Below, in pieces: positions 7,882 to 16,387 of a stretch of DNA of 58,589 nucleotides; the first letter of the stretch is position 1; each line of letters begins with the position of its first letter. A program made the position numbers and the translations under genes. The notes under the pieces are model-generated. The model worked only from the letters and a program-made list of their open reading frames with translations, ran no database searches and was not told the origin of the DNA. This DNA comes from Microvirga sesbaniae (GTDB lineage: Bacteria; Pseudomonadota; Alphaproteobacteria; Rhizobiales; Beijerinckiaceae), in contig NZ_JAMXFJ010000027.1 of assembly GCF_025460805.1 (NCBI RefSeq), positions 1 through 58,589 of the forward strand. Direction: 5' to 3'.

Positions 7882-8706
7882 GGTTGTGTCGCAAACCTGG
7901 AGAGGGGACAATAAAGGGTCAACGGCTCGATAGCGCGTTCAGGCCGCGAGTAGATCGAACTGCTCCGCAAGGGATAGCTGCTAATTGCAGGCATACTTCG
8001 CCTGTTGTTTGCGCATCATGTGGATCAGGTCGATCCCGCTGAGGATCAAGCGGGCGGTGCTGATCGCCTTGAGCCCGAGCATAGGTCGGATCCTCCGCTT
8101 GATAGCCCGATGATCCTGCTCGATACGATTGTTGAGGTAGGCGCTTTGCCGGATGCGGATTGGCTTAAGCTTCCGTCGTGATCGGTCCTGCAGCCGGTTC
8201 GTTGGATCGCAGGATAGGATCGCTTCTCGGTTGGTCTGACTGCCGTCAATTACGATCCTCTCGGGCCGGCCATGCCGCTTGAGCGCCTTGCGCAGAAATC
8301 GCTTAGCAGCCGTGAGGTTGCGCCGCTCACTGAACCAGAACTCAACCGTGCCGCCGTCGCTGTTGATCGCCCGGTAAAGGTACATCCAACGACCTCTGAC
8401 CTTGATATATGTCTCGTCGACGTGCCACTTTCCGGTAACGGCGCGCTTGCGTGCGTTGAAGCGCTTCAGAAGTTCGGTCGAGTACCGGAGAACCCATCTG
8501 TGAATGGTCGCGTAATCGACCGAGATGCCGCGCTCAGCCATCATTTCCTCGAGATTCCGCAGGCTGAGGTTGTAGGCCAAGTACCAGCGGACGCAGAGCA
8601 GGATCACCGATCGATCAAAATGTCTGCCCTTGAACACTGCGTCCTCCACTACTGTAACCACGGTCTCAGTAGCTGAAACTCTGAAACAAATTGTTGCGAC
8701 AGATCC
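7882..8706 (-). mobile_element. IS6-family insertion sequence, copy B
   Basis: The element is 825 bp and inverted relative to copy A. Its ends read GGTTGTGTCGCAAACC (left) and, inward from the right, GGATCTGTCGCAAC. The flanking octamers AACGTTCA and GTTCGGAA do not match. It is clearly related to copy A (same ends, same transposase type) but differs at many positions, so the two are not a fresh duplication of one another. Confidence 0.85.
7981..8637 (-). CDS. IS6-family DDE transposase
   Basis: This transposase carries the triad D in HVDETYIKVRG, D in RIVIDGSQTN and E in NNRIEQDHRAIKRR. The start at GTG 8637 (FKGRHFDRSVILL) is chosen by correspondence with copy A. The frame also extends back to GTG 8661 with no change of frame. 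It is full length and looks active. It differs from copy A in many residues, for example RWMYLYRAINSDGG against QWRYLYRAIDSNGD. Confidence 0.92.
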   Translation of the reverse strand: MFKGRHFDRSVILLCVRWYLAYNLSLRNLEEMMAERGISVDYATIHRWVLRYSTELLKRFNARKRAVTGKWHVDETYIKVRGRWMYLYRAINSDGGTVEFWFSERRNLTAAKRFLRKALKRHGRPERIVIDGSQTNREAILSCDPTNRLQDRSRRKLKPIRIRQSAYLNNRIEQDHRAIKRRIRPMLGLKAISTARLILSGIDLIHMMRKQQAKYACN

Positions 8707-8759
8707 GTTCGGAATGCTTTGGCTCCTCCGAATTGCATGGCCCTTGTTTGCTTTGACCT

Positions 8760-9527
8760 CTAGAATGGAAGCCTCAAGGTCTCGCCACTTGCCAACGTAG
8801 GGACGGCGCGCGGATGATCCTCTTGCGCCTCAATAGCTGCGCCGAGACGTAGAACAATCACGAGGAATTTGCCATCGTGCAGCTGTTTGAGCACGGTATA
8901 GACCCGATCCATCAAACGTTTGATCAACTGCTCCAATTCATCATCAGAGATCCTCCCGACCTCGCTCCAAGGCACGTCCCTGCCCTTGTAAACGATCCTG
9001 ATATCCAACTGATCATTGGCTTGGCTCAAAGGCTCAATGCCGCTTTCAAGGGCTGACATCTCCTCACAGTCGAGGGCCGTCTTGACCATGCCGAACGCAA
9101 GCTTCGCTGACATCCAGTCGCCCAGGAGGATTTCTGGAACTCGTGCTTCGCCATGAGAAGGAACGACTTGGAGCTCCGGATCGAGCTTCGGATCACCCCA
9201 CCTCTCCAAACCCTGCTGGCCAAAGTTAACGACAGCTTTCAGATAATCAGGATCCCTCAAATTGAGCAGGATCGTGTAAAGAGCATTTGCAGCCTCGCGT
9301 CTGAAGGCATGGCTTTCGGCCGCCGTGAAACGCCGCACTTGATCGACTGGAGTGGTGCCACCAGAATGGATGACGGCTGTATGGGGATCCTGGCGCAGAT
9401 CGGACCAACGCGGCTCCCCAGAGTGGTAGTCGCCCAGGCGAGTTTCTCGAAAGCACAGTCTGACGATCGCAATGGAGAGGGCTTTTGCCATCTCATCGTC
9501 AATAACCATCGATTGGATCTCAGGCAT
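8760..9527 (-). CDS. hypothetical protein, 255 residues
   Basis: I do not recognise a family. The protein is soluble, with no signal peptide or membrane segment. It has an N-terminal helical part (DDEMAKALSIAIVRLCF), a mixed middle with a long acidic helix (SDDELEQLIKRLMDRVYTVLKQL) and a C-terminal strand-rich end. Composition and codon use are fully coding-like. No strong ribosome binding site is seen before ATG 9527; an internal Met seven codons later is possible. It stands alone between the IS6 copy and the sensor kinase. Confidence 0.72.
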   Translation of the reverse strand: MPEIQSMVIDDEMAKALSIAIVRLCFRETRLGDYHSGEPRWSDLRQDPHTAVIHSGGTTPVDQVRRFTAAESHAFRREAANALYTILLNLRDPDYLKAVVNFGQQGLERWGDPKLDPELQVVPSHGEARVPEILLGDWMSAKLAFGMVKTALDCEEMSALESGIEPLSQANDQLDIRIVYKGRDVPWSEVGRISDDELEQLIKRLMDRVYTVLKQLHDGKFLVIVLRLGAAIEAQEDHPRAVPTLASGETLRLPF

Positions 9528-9962
9528 GCCTGTCGAGTCCTACGCAGCACAAGTTTCCAACCTATAGATCTTAGTTCCTTTCTAGAGCTGGTCACTGCCT
9601 CCTAAGGGGAACACCAGAAGGCTAAGTGGCTCTGCCCGGAGGGGCCAGAGATGAACGAGGCGAAGGGATAAAGGGAAAATTGCCATGAAATCAACTTGTC
9701 CCGGACAGCTTCTTGAAATGCCCTGTGTCTGCTTGAGCCGCATTACTGTGTGGGGCATGGGTGACGCCGACTGGGCGGCATCACCTTGCGCAGTCGCTTG
9801 CATCGGGCCCAAGGAACAATCGCACCAGCCGCCGCTGCGGCTTCGGGATGCTGTGTCAGTGCGAGTTGTCACGACATAAGGCCGAGCCCTGAATGGCGCC
9901 TGTCATTTCCAGCCTTTCAGGGACGTAGACGTGCTCTCCAGACGAGGGATGCAAAGCCTGGC
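9528..9962. other. intergenic, nothing recognised
   Basis: This is a 435-base gap between the hypothetical gene and the end of the sensor kinase. Short frames on both strands here lack family features and ribosome binding sites. No clear terminator was found. Confidence 0.4.
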
Positions 9963-12404
9963 TCAGATCAGTTGATCCGTCTCCCCAAGCTCCTCGTCCT
10001 TGATTGCCTTCAACGTGAAGCCGAAGGTCGTCCCCTCTCCTGCTATCGACTCCGCCCAGATCTTTCCGCCATGGGCTTCGATGATCGTCCGGCAGATCGA
10101 CAGGCCCACACCCATGCCGGCCTGCTTGGTGGTTGTGAATGGGGTGAACAGCCTTCCCTGGACCGAAGGCGCGAGGCCGGTCCCAGTATCTTTGACGCTC
10201 AGCCGTACCATCGTCCCCTCGTCTTCCACCTCCGCCTTGATGATCAGATCACGCTGCTCGACGTCCTGCATGGCTTCCATGGCATTTCGGACGAGGTTTA
10301 GGAGAACCTGTTGGATCTGAACCCGGCTGACGAGCACCTTCGGGCTCTCATGAGGCAGATCGAAGTCGACCTTAATGCCCTTGTCCTTGGCTCCAGCCAA
10401 CGCGAGCGCACTCGCCTCCTCGATCAGCTTGCGCAGATCCTCAACTTCCTGGTCTGTTTCGCCACGGGCCACGAACGCTCGGAGTTGCCGGATCACTTCG
10501 CCGGCTCGCAGGGCTTCCTCTGCCGCCCCCTGGATGCCATGCTGGAGCATTGGGATGTGCTCGCCGTCCATGCGATCCAGGATCATGCCGCAGCCCTTCA
10601 GGTAGCCCGTGATTGCCGTCAGCGGCTGGTTCACCTCATGCGCCAGGGTTGAGCCCATCTCGCCCATGGCGGTTAGACGAGACATGTAGGCCAGTTCGGT
10701 CTGCAGCTCCTGCATCCGCTTTTCCGTATACTGCCGGTCCGTGAGGTCGCGAATGAAGGCGGTGAAGAAACGCTGGTCGCCCGATTCCATTTCGCCAAGA
10801 TGCACTTCCATCGGGAAGGTTGAGCCATCCTTGCGCTGGGCGACCGCCACGCGGCCGCTCTCCGTAATCCGGCGCTCGCCGGTCTGCCGGTAGCGGTGCA
10901 TGAAGCCTTCGTGACTGTCCCGGTACGGCACAGGCATCAGGAACTTGACGCTGGTGCCGATGATCTCCTCCGGCCGGTAGCCGAACATCTTCACCGCCGT
11001 GGCGCTGAACGAGGTGATGATCCCCTTCTCATCAGACACCACCATAGCGTCCGGCACGGTCGCCAGAATGGACTGCAGGTGAGCGGTCTGCCGGAGCAGA
11101 TCGTCCTGGCTGGCGCGCAGCGCTTCCTCTGCCGCGACGTGCTGGGTGACGTCCTGGGCTATGCCCAGCTTGCGGGTTGGCCACCCGTCTTTGTCAACCA
11201 GCGTGTGCCCGACAGATGTGATCCAGCGCTCCTCGCCGTTGTCAGCACGATTGATCCGGAACGTGTTGGTGAAGGTCAGGCTATCGGCACGCTCCCCGTT
11301 GTAAACGTCCCTGATCACCCACTCACGATCCTCGGGATGGATGCACGCGAGGACGAGTCCCTGCGTGATCGTGGTGTCCGGCGCAATGCCAAACAGCTCC
11401 CGCGCCTCAGCGCTCCACGCCCGTTCACCCGTGACCATGTTCAGGTCCCAAATGCCGAGGCCAGTGGTCTCGATCGCCAAGCGCAGCCGCTCCTCGCTCT
11501 GACGCAAGCTCTCCTCAACCTGATGCAGGCTCGTGATGTCGCGGGAGATTGCCAGCAACCCGTCCGGCTTGTTGTCGCTGCCCATGATTGGTGTGACGAT
11601 TACATCCCACCACTTCGGCGTTCCGGCCAGCGTCGGGCAGCAGCCGCGGAACCGTCCGGTCTCCCCAGTCTTGGCCAGCAACACGGCCCTGCGGGCATCA
11701 TCGACAGTCGTGCCTGTCCAGAAGTCGAGCCAATCGCAGCCCTCGAGGTCGGCAAAGGTCTCCAATTCCATGGCGCGACAGCCACCCTCGCTCATGAAGC
11801 GCAGCCGGGACTCCAGATCGAGGATAGTGATGCAATCCTCTGAACTGGCATGCAGCCGATCCAACATCTCGGTCTTCCGGGCGAGCTCGCGCTCGGCTTT
11901 CCGCAACTTCACCTCTCGGCTCATCGAGCGGGCCAGCGCAAGCAGCGTCCGCTCTTGCACCTCGGACAGCCCCTCCGGGCGGGGCTCGCGATCAACAACG
12001 GTCAGGGTGCCAACTGGGAAGCCATTCTCGTCTCTGAAAGCGATCCCGGCGTAAAAGCGTAGACCCGGCTCTCCCGTGACGAAGGGGTTGTGGCGAAACT
12101 CCGGATGCTCCCGGAGGTCGGGAATGACGGCGAGGTCCGGTTGCTGAATTGTGTAGGTGCAGATCGAGAGGCCTGCCGGGATCTCGACGGCATCGAACCC
12201 AACCTTGGCCTTGAACCAGTGCCGACCATCGACGATGAACCCAACAGCCGCCATTGGAGCTTGGCAGGCCTGAGCCGCGATCAGAACCACATCGTCAAAC
12301 GCCGCCTCAGGGGGTGTGTCGAGAACCCTCAGGTCGTGAACGGCAGCAAGCCGCTTCGCGCCATCGATCTCAGGAATGCCGCTGCTGAAACTACTGATCG
12401 CCAT
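9963..12404 (-). CDS. GAF-PAS-PAS-PAS sensor histidine kinase, FixL-like C-terminal half
   Basis: This is an 813-residue cytosolic kinase. The order is: GAF (about 20-170, with GLSICTYTIQ and TLTVVD); PAS (190-310); a PAS_3 type domain with PAC (315-445); a FixL-like PAS (450-575, MFGYRPEEIIGTSVKFLMP); a phosphoacceptor helix with the His in TLAHEVNQPLTA (about 600); and an ATPase domain with LVRNAMEAM, VKDTGTGLAP and GMGVGLSICRTIIEAHGG. The kinase half closely follows FixL, but the position of the FixL haem ligand reads ERRIT with no His. It should therefore not bind haem there. No partner response regulator is adjacent; the LuxR gene at 13.6 kb has a degenerate receiver. No good ribosome binding site marks the start; 12404 is the first Met that fits the GAF domain. 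Confidence 0.85.
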   Translation of the reverse strand: MAISSFSSGIPEIDGAKRLAAVHDLRVLDTPPEAAFDDVVLIAAQACQAPMAAVGFIVDGRHWFKAKVGFDAVEIPAGLSICTYTIQQPDLAVIPDLREHPEFRHNPFVTGEPGLRFYAGIAFRDENGFPVGTLTVVDREPRPEGLSEVQERTLLALARSMSREVKLRKAERELARKTEMLDRLHASSEDCITILDLESRLRFMSEGGCRAMELETFADLEGCDWLDFWTGTTVDDARRAVLLAKTGETGRFRGCCPTLAGTPKWWDVIVTPIMGSDNKPDGLLAISRDITSLHQVEESLRQSEERLRLAIETTGLGIWDLNMVTGERAWSAEARELFGIAPDTTITQGLVLACIHPEDREWVIRDVYNGERADSLTFTNTFRINRADNGEERWITSVGHTLVDKDGWPTRKLGIAQDVTQHVAAEEALRASQDDLLRQTAHLQSILATVPDAMVVSDEKGIITSFSATAVKMFGYRPEEIIGTSVKFLMPVPYRDSHEGFMHRYRQTGERRITESGRVAVAQRKDGSTFPMEVHLGEMESGDQRFFTAFIRDLTDRQYTEKRMQELQTELAYMSRLTAMGEMGSTLAHEVNQPLTAITGYLKGCGMILDRMDGEHIPMLQHGIQGAAEEALRAGEVIRQLRAFVARGETDQEVEDLRKLIEEASALALAGAKDKGIKVDFDLPHESPKVLVSRVQIQQVLLNLVRNAMEAMQDVEQRDLIIKAEVEDEGTMVRLSVKDTGTGLAPSVQGRLFTPFTTTKQAGMGVGLSICRTIIEAHGGKIWAESIAGEGTTFGFTLKAIKDEELGETDQLI

Positions 12405-12845
12405 GATTGGAATGCTGCCCCACCCGTTATGCTTCCTACACTCTTTGGAGGTAACGCGCTCGGGCCGATAGCAAAGAGATAAGCCATTAACAATGTAGAA
12501 GCCGCTGAATCTCCCAGCCAAGCTTAGTAAAGAGCTTCACATTTGGTGTTGCCAAAGAAGGGAGGATTTTAGTTCCTGCTTTGTCTGACGTAACATTCTC
12601 CCCCGCCGCAAAGGCAATACGTAGTTTGCTTACGGCCAAGCTTTCGGTTTCCCCTTATTGCGTGAAGTTGCCGTCTGGTTCATCTTCCGGCGCATTGAAG
12701 CACGGCACGTTTTTCAACCGCGATTCTCAAAAACAACAACAGTTTTACAGACTTACCGTAGGGGCAAATGCGGGGCAGACGGGTCGCGAACACGGTCGAA
12801 AAGGCCGGGCGCGACCCTTTTCTTTTGGGTCCCAAGCGCATTCTA
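12405..12845. other. intergenic between sensor kinase and IHF-alpha
   Basis: No gene is supported. The minus strand carries an imperfect stem (GACCC/GGGTC around 12809-12831) beyond the end of the IHF-alpha gene that could act as a weak terminator. Confidence 0.35.
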
Positions 12846-13138
12846 TTATGCCCGGTTCACATGCTTCTTGAGTACGTCTGAGGCACTGAACGTCACCACT
12901 CGCCCTAGCTCGATTGGAACCTCGACCCCGGTTTTCGGATTGCGACCCACGCGTTTGGCCTTGTCCCGCACCGTGAACACTCCGAAGCCTGAGAGTTTGA
13001 CGCACTCCCCTCGGACCAGAGTATCGCCGATCTCCAACAGCACCTGCTCTACCAGCGCGGAAGCTTCATGCGGGGCAGGCCTGAGTCCTCGTTGACCGCG
13101 TCGCACAGGTCTGCCCAGGTCTCCGTGTTTCCGGCCAT
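12846..13138 (-). pseudogene. ihfA: integration host factor alpha subunit, frameshifted
   Basis: The C-terminal 70 residues are a clear IHF-alpha: ALVEQVLLEIGDTLVRGE, KLSGFGVF, the DNA-intercalating arm RNPKTGVEVPI and VTFSASDVLK. The N terminus starts at 13138 as MAGNTETWADLCDAVN in a different frame. The two join near 13070, where a single missing base would restore ...GLPRHEASALVEQ. IHF-alpha/beta bends DNA and the chromosome normally keeps an intact copy. This one is either a decaying extra copy or carries an assembly error. A downstream in-frame start could only give a protein lacking the first helix. Confidence 0.78.
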
Positions 13139-13169
13139 CTACTCATTCCATTGTTGCTGAAGGCCCAGC

Positions 13170-13373
13170 TTAGCGGGCGTCGGACGCCGCTGTGTGCTTG
13201 TTCTCAAGCTCTTGCACAAGAGCTTTCAGCCGGTCCGGAAGGTCAGCTGTAAGAAGCTCGTCATATTGGCTGCGCAGGGAATGCCGCAGGATGAAGGTCA
13301 CCTGCTCCTGCGAAAAGTTCAAGTTGTTCGCGATCTGCGTTGCCCTTGTTAATATATGTGAAGGGCAACTCAC
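13170..13373 (-). CDS. NepR-like anti-sigma factor homologue
   Basis: This 67-residue protein has the NepR pattern in its second half: LRSQYDELLTADLPDRLKAL, where NepR proteins show LR..YD.v...PvPDRf..Ll..L. NepR binds the extracytoplasmic sigma factor EcfG and is itself sequestered by phosphorylated PhyR in the alphaproteobacterial general stress response. The N-terminal third (TQIANNLNFSQEQVTFILR) is different and could form an extra helix. It starts at GTG 13373 directly after GAAAGG. No phyR or ecfG gene lies nearby, so this is an orphan. The assignment rests on a short motif. Confidence 0.55.
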   Translation of the reverse strand: MSCPSHILTRATQIANNLNFSQEQVTFILRHSLRSQYDELLTADLPDRLKALVQELENKHTAASDAR

Positions 13374-13583
13374 CCTTTCGGATTAGGATTCAGCGCGACT
13401 GTATATCTTTGCTGGTTCATTTGGGGCGAGTGCCGATGCCAGACGCCGGTCAAACCTTCTTTGCGGCCATGCTGGAATAGGCCGGCGCTCCCATCGTTTG
13501 CCTATCTGACAGGTCGTGCGCTCCTGTACGACGGTCTGAAAAGGATCGCCGTTCCTCTCTCAACAACAACGGCGTCGATCTTA

Positions 13584-13615
13584 GGGCCCCTCCTCGACGG
13601 AGCGGGCCCCTTTTT
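13584..13615 (+). terminator. rho-independent terminator without an annotated gene
   Basis: GGGCCC-C-TCC (from 13584) pairs with GGA-GC-GGGCCC and is followed by CTTTTTC on the plus strand. No plus-strand protein gene lies upstream within a kilobase, so it may end a small non-coding RNA transcribed from about 13.4 kb. Confidence 0.65.
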
Positions 13616-13640
13616 CATGGAGTATGAGTGAACATCTTGC

Positions 13641-14387
13641 TTAGCCTGCGAGCTCCGCCTCTGGCGAATTCTCGGCCAGAGCGAGGAACTGGGTTGCCCA
13701 CATGGCCGCCTGGGTGCGATTCTCAGCCCTGGCTTTCCGCAGGATGGCCTTGATGTGAACCTTCACCGTCGCCTCAGCCAAGCCAAGCTCCCGAGCGATC
13801 AGCTTGTTGGAGGCACCCGTTGTGAGCAGCCGCAGGATCTGGGTCTCCCGGTCAGAGAACCTGCTTGCCTCCAAGGCGGGATTGCCGCTGATCACGATCA
13901 GCTTTGGTTTCTGAGCTGCAACTTGGCTGAGCAGGGCAAAACCAACTGACGCTGGCAGGAAGGTTTCTCCCAGCATCACCAGCTCCAACGCCTTGAGCAT
14001 GGTTTCCTGCGACATGCCCGTTGAACACAAGCCGTTCAGACCGGCCTCAATCAAGTGCCCAATCGCCTGCGGCTCCAGGTGGTCAGCCAGAAGGACCAGT
14101 CTTGCGCCGGGGCAACGCTCCTTCAGCTCACGGATGAGTTCCCCATAACCCTCTGGCGAGAGGCTCTCGCAGATCAGGATGAGCGTGGGAGGATTGGCGT
14201 CCGTGGCCGACAAGTCCGGCACGCCGGCAGAAGCATCACCAGAGAGGGCAAAGTGAGACCCTGCCAGAAGCTGGGCAATGCCGGTGCGGAGAAGGTTGTT
14301 CCGGCAGAGAAGATAGGTGGTCATATGGTGGAGGGGATCACGGGCAAGCGGAAGGATTTGCGCCTTGTAGACGACGTCTTGGTCCAT
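13641..14387 (-). CDS. LuxR/NarL-type regulator with a degenerate receiver domain
   Basis: This is a 248-residue protein. The C-terminal helix-turn-helix (about 175-235) is standard: FSDRETQILRLLTTGASNK, LIARELGLAEATVKVHI. The N-terminal receiver fold (about 22-140) has lost its phosphorylation site. The acidic pair after the first strand is replaced (YLLCRNN), and the phosphoacceptor Asp position reads LILICESLSP. It is probably controlled by abundance, ligand or partner, not by phosphorylation. Start 14387 is chosen because AAAGGG lies upstream; the frame extends further but with non-family sequence. Confidence 0.8.
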   Translation of the reverse strand: MDQDVVYKAQILPLARDPLHHMTTYLLCRNNLLRTGIAQLLAGSHFALSGDASAGVPDLSATDANPPTLILICESLSPEGYGELIRELKERCPGARLVLLADHLEPQAIGHLIEAGLNGLCSTGMSQETMLKALELVMLGETFLPASVGFALLSQVAAQKPKLIVISGNPALEASRFSDRETQILRLLTTGASNKLIARELGLAEATVKVHIKAILRKARAENRTQAAMWATQFLALAENSPEAELAG

Positions 14388-14845
14388 AGGTTTTTGGCCC
14401 TTTGAAATAATTTCTGGTTCAGCTCGGCGCAAATGTTCGCCCTGCTCCTTCAATGGAGCTTGAATGCAACGCACCTGTGTGGAGAGCTGCCCTGGGGTCA
14501 GGCGTGACTTGGCTTTAACCCCTTCCAACCGGGGCAGTTCCAGCGGACGTGCGGTTCCAAACGGGGTAATCCTTCTGGGCAGATCGCTCCAGAGAGGCGT
14601 GGGCCAGCTTCTGGAGATCATTCCACACGTGGGCGGAAACGTTCTCGCCCATTGCCGGTTAATGCCGCGAGAGCTGCTTCAGCCCTCACGACCAGAAGGC
14701 CTCCTCATCTACCTGGCAACGGCGGGTGAGGAGGCTTTCACCATGGACCCTGCCGGTGGGGGCCTTGGGCCGTAATCTTCCAAAGCTGCCGTAAAGCATT
14801 GGGATCCAGCAATCTCTGGACCCGATGCCGTGAGTTAAAATAACG
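14388..14845. other. intergenic, nothing recognised
   Basis: This is the space between divergent genes (LuxR on minus, hypothetical on plus), so promoters for both should be here. I could not pick out convincing -35/-10 boxes by eye. Confidence 0.35.
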
Positions 14846-15175
14846 ATGAGCAGTCTGCACCAATACCCCGCGATCTCGGCCCACAACGAAGAGACCGAGC
14901 CGGATCGGATCTCGCGGCTGCATGAGGCTTTTGGGGTCATGTGCGCCATTGCCCGCATGGTCTGGCGCGAGGAAACCGGCTACGGCTCCACTGAACCGGG
15001 TCTGATCCATACCCGGTGGGACGGGGCAGTCATCGCTCTGCGGGACACCAGTGGACAACTCGAGGTGATCTGGGCCTCTGCCGATCACCGGGACCGCTTT
15101 GGCGTGCTGGCCGAACTTGCATGGGAAGCTATGTCAGAGCGGCGAACGAACGTCGTTCACCGCCTCCCCACGTAA
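14846..15175 (+). CDS. hypothetical protein, 109 residues
   Basis: This is a small soluble protein with no recognised family. A charged N terminus is followed by a helix (ISRLHEAFGVMCAIARMVW), then strands (HTRWDGAVIALRDTSGQLEVIWAS) and a helix RFGVLAELAWEAM, giving an alpha-beta pattern. The antisense frame is less protein-like. No strong ribosome binding site is present before ATG 14846. Confidence 0.5.
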   Translation: MSSLHQYPAISAHNEETEPDRISRLHEAFGVMCAIARMVWREETGYGSTEPGLIHTRWDGAVIALRDTSGQLEVIWASADHRDRFGVLAELAWEAMSERRTNVVHRLPT

Positions 15176-15809
15176 GCGGATTTATCCTAAGGCGTCTGCC
15201 AGAAAATGGAAAAGCCCAGGCTCCGGGGTCAACGGGCGGAATGCCTTCGCATCTCCTGCCGCGCCAGCTACGGGCCTGGGCTGATGAGGTTACAGACGGG
15301 CGCCTGTATCGTCAGGCAAGCGCAGGAACAGACCGGGCCGGAGTACATCCGTCCTAGCACGGTCTCATCGACGCTGGCGGTGACGCCCGCCGCTGTCGAA
15401 GTCCACATACGATGTCCGCTGGGGTAAGCCTGATATAAGGATTGATATAAAATTCGCAAGCGTTTTAGGGCGAACTTTGTGTCGCATCCTCACCAGATTG
15501 GAGGGAGGGCGGAACGCATCCCATCGGCGTGTCGAAATCCCTCCACCGAGCACCAAGGACCAGGAGGGGAACCTTGACCGTGAGGCGATGGTTTCGAAGG
15601 GCCTGCCTTGGTCCCTCCCCGGAGTGTCCCGATTGTCTCTGGGGCGCCGGTCCTGCCTCCACCCATATACCAAGAGAGAGTTGTCGGTATTCCTGCTCCA
15701 GTGGAGGAGTGCCGCGTTGTTGTAAGGAAGAGGATCTACGCCTACGGCGATGTCACAGTACGCAGAACCAGAATCTGCGACTGATCTCGTCTTACAGCCT
15801 CCATAGCTC
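15176..15809. other. gene-poor 630-base stretch
   Basis: Only short, composition-poor frames on both strands are present. There is no family resemblance, no clear repeat and no terminator. It may be decayed DNA. Confidence 0.4.
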
Positions 15810-16148
15810 TTATTTTCTCTCTGGGGCCTGCAGAGAGGTGCCCGCCGGCACCTTCAGCTCGCCTTCTTCCCGACCTAGGTCCATGAAGCGGCCGTTCTTG
15901 GGAATGACCAACCCGTCCCCGATCTTTGGCAACTTGGATAGAGCGGTGCAGATGATCGCCGAGCGTTCTCCCGACGAGGTCTCGGTGCCCCTGAGCCGCG
16001 CAGTGGCCCGCCTAGAGCCTGAAAGGCTCCCGTCAATCCGGATGCTCTGATCGGGGAACAACCAGGTGAAGCGCTGGCCTAGCTGCCTCCACTTGCCCGG
16101 CCATTCGCCCGGTTTCGTTCGGGAGGCATCGAAAATGTAGGGGCTCAT
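15810..16148 (-). CDS. hypothetical protein, probably the C-terminal part of a split secreted protein
   Basis: This 112-residue frame starts MSPYIFDASRTKPGEW and continues FTWLFPDQSIRIDGSLSG, RGTETSSGERSAIICTALSKL and a charged end. The start codon overlaps the stop of the signal-peptide gene just upstream (ATGA). The alternative is that both are one secreted protein split by a single-base shift in the G-rich run near 16165-16175, because the upstream frame reads EVENGE directly into MSPY. The function is unknown. Confidence 0.55.
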   Translation of the reverse strand: MSPYIFDASRTKPGEWPGKWRQLGQRFTWLFPDQSIRIDGSLSGSRRATARLRGTETSSGERSAIICTALSKLPKIGDGLVIPKNGRFMDLGREEGELKVPAGTSLQAPERK

Positions 16149-16327
16149 CTCACCGTTCTCGACCTCCCCTCCTCCAACGCCGCTCCCGGATAGAAGGTGA
16201 TCACGAACTGGGATCGATCAGAGGCGCGGGTGCATTCCCAGAGGGAGCCTGCAAGGCTCGGTCTTTCGGCGATCGCCGATTGAGACGCCAGACCAATCCC
16301 GATCGCGGCGAGCAGAAAGCTTCTCAT
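16145..16327 (-). CDS. small secreted protein or N-terminal half of a frameshifted one
   Basis: This is a 60-residue frame with a clear signal peptide (MRSFLLAAIGIGLASQSAIA, cleavage after residue 20), followed by SLAGSLWECTRASDRSQFV and ITFYPGAAL. It ends in an Arg-rich tail that looks out of frame (EEGRSRTVR). The 4-base overlap with the next frame and the odd tail suggest a frameshifted single gene of about 150 residues. Confidence 0.55.
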   Translation of the reverse strand: MRSFLLAAIGIGLASQSAIAERPSLAGSLWECTRASDRSQFVITFYPGAALEEGRSRTVR

Positions 16328-16387
16328 GGGCTATCTCTGATCGAGGGGCGGAGCCACACCCCAAGCGGAGTTCCTTACCGAAACTTA

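Noticed and set aside
1235..8706. Classical composite transposon with identical IS ends
   Set aside because: The two IS copies differ at many positions and no 8-base target duplication is present, so only a pseudo-compound structure can be claimed.
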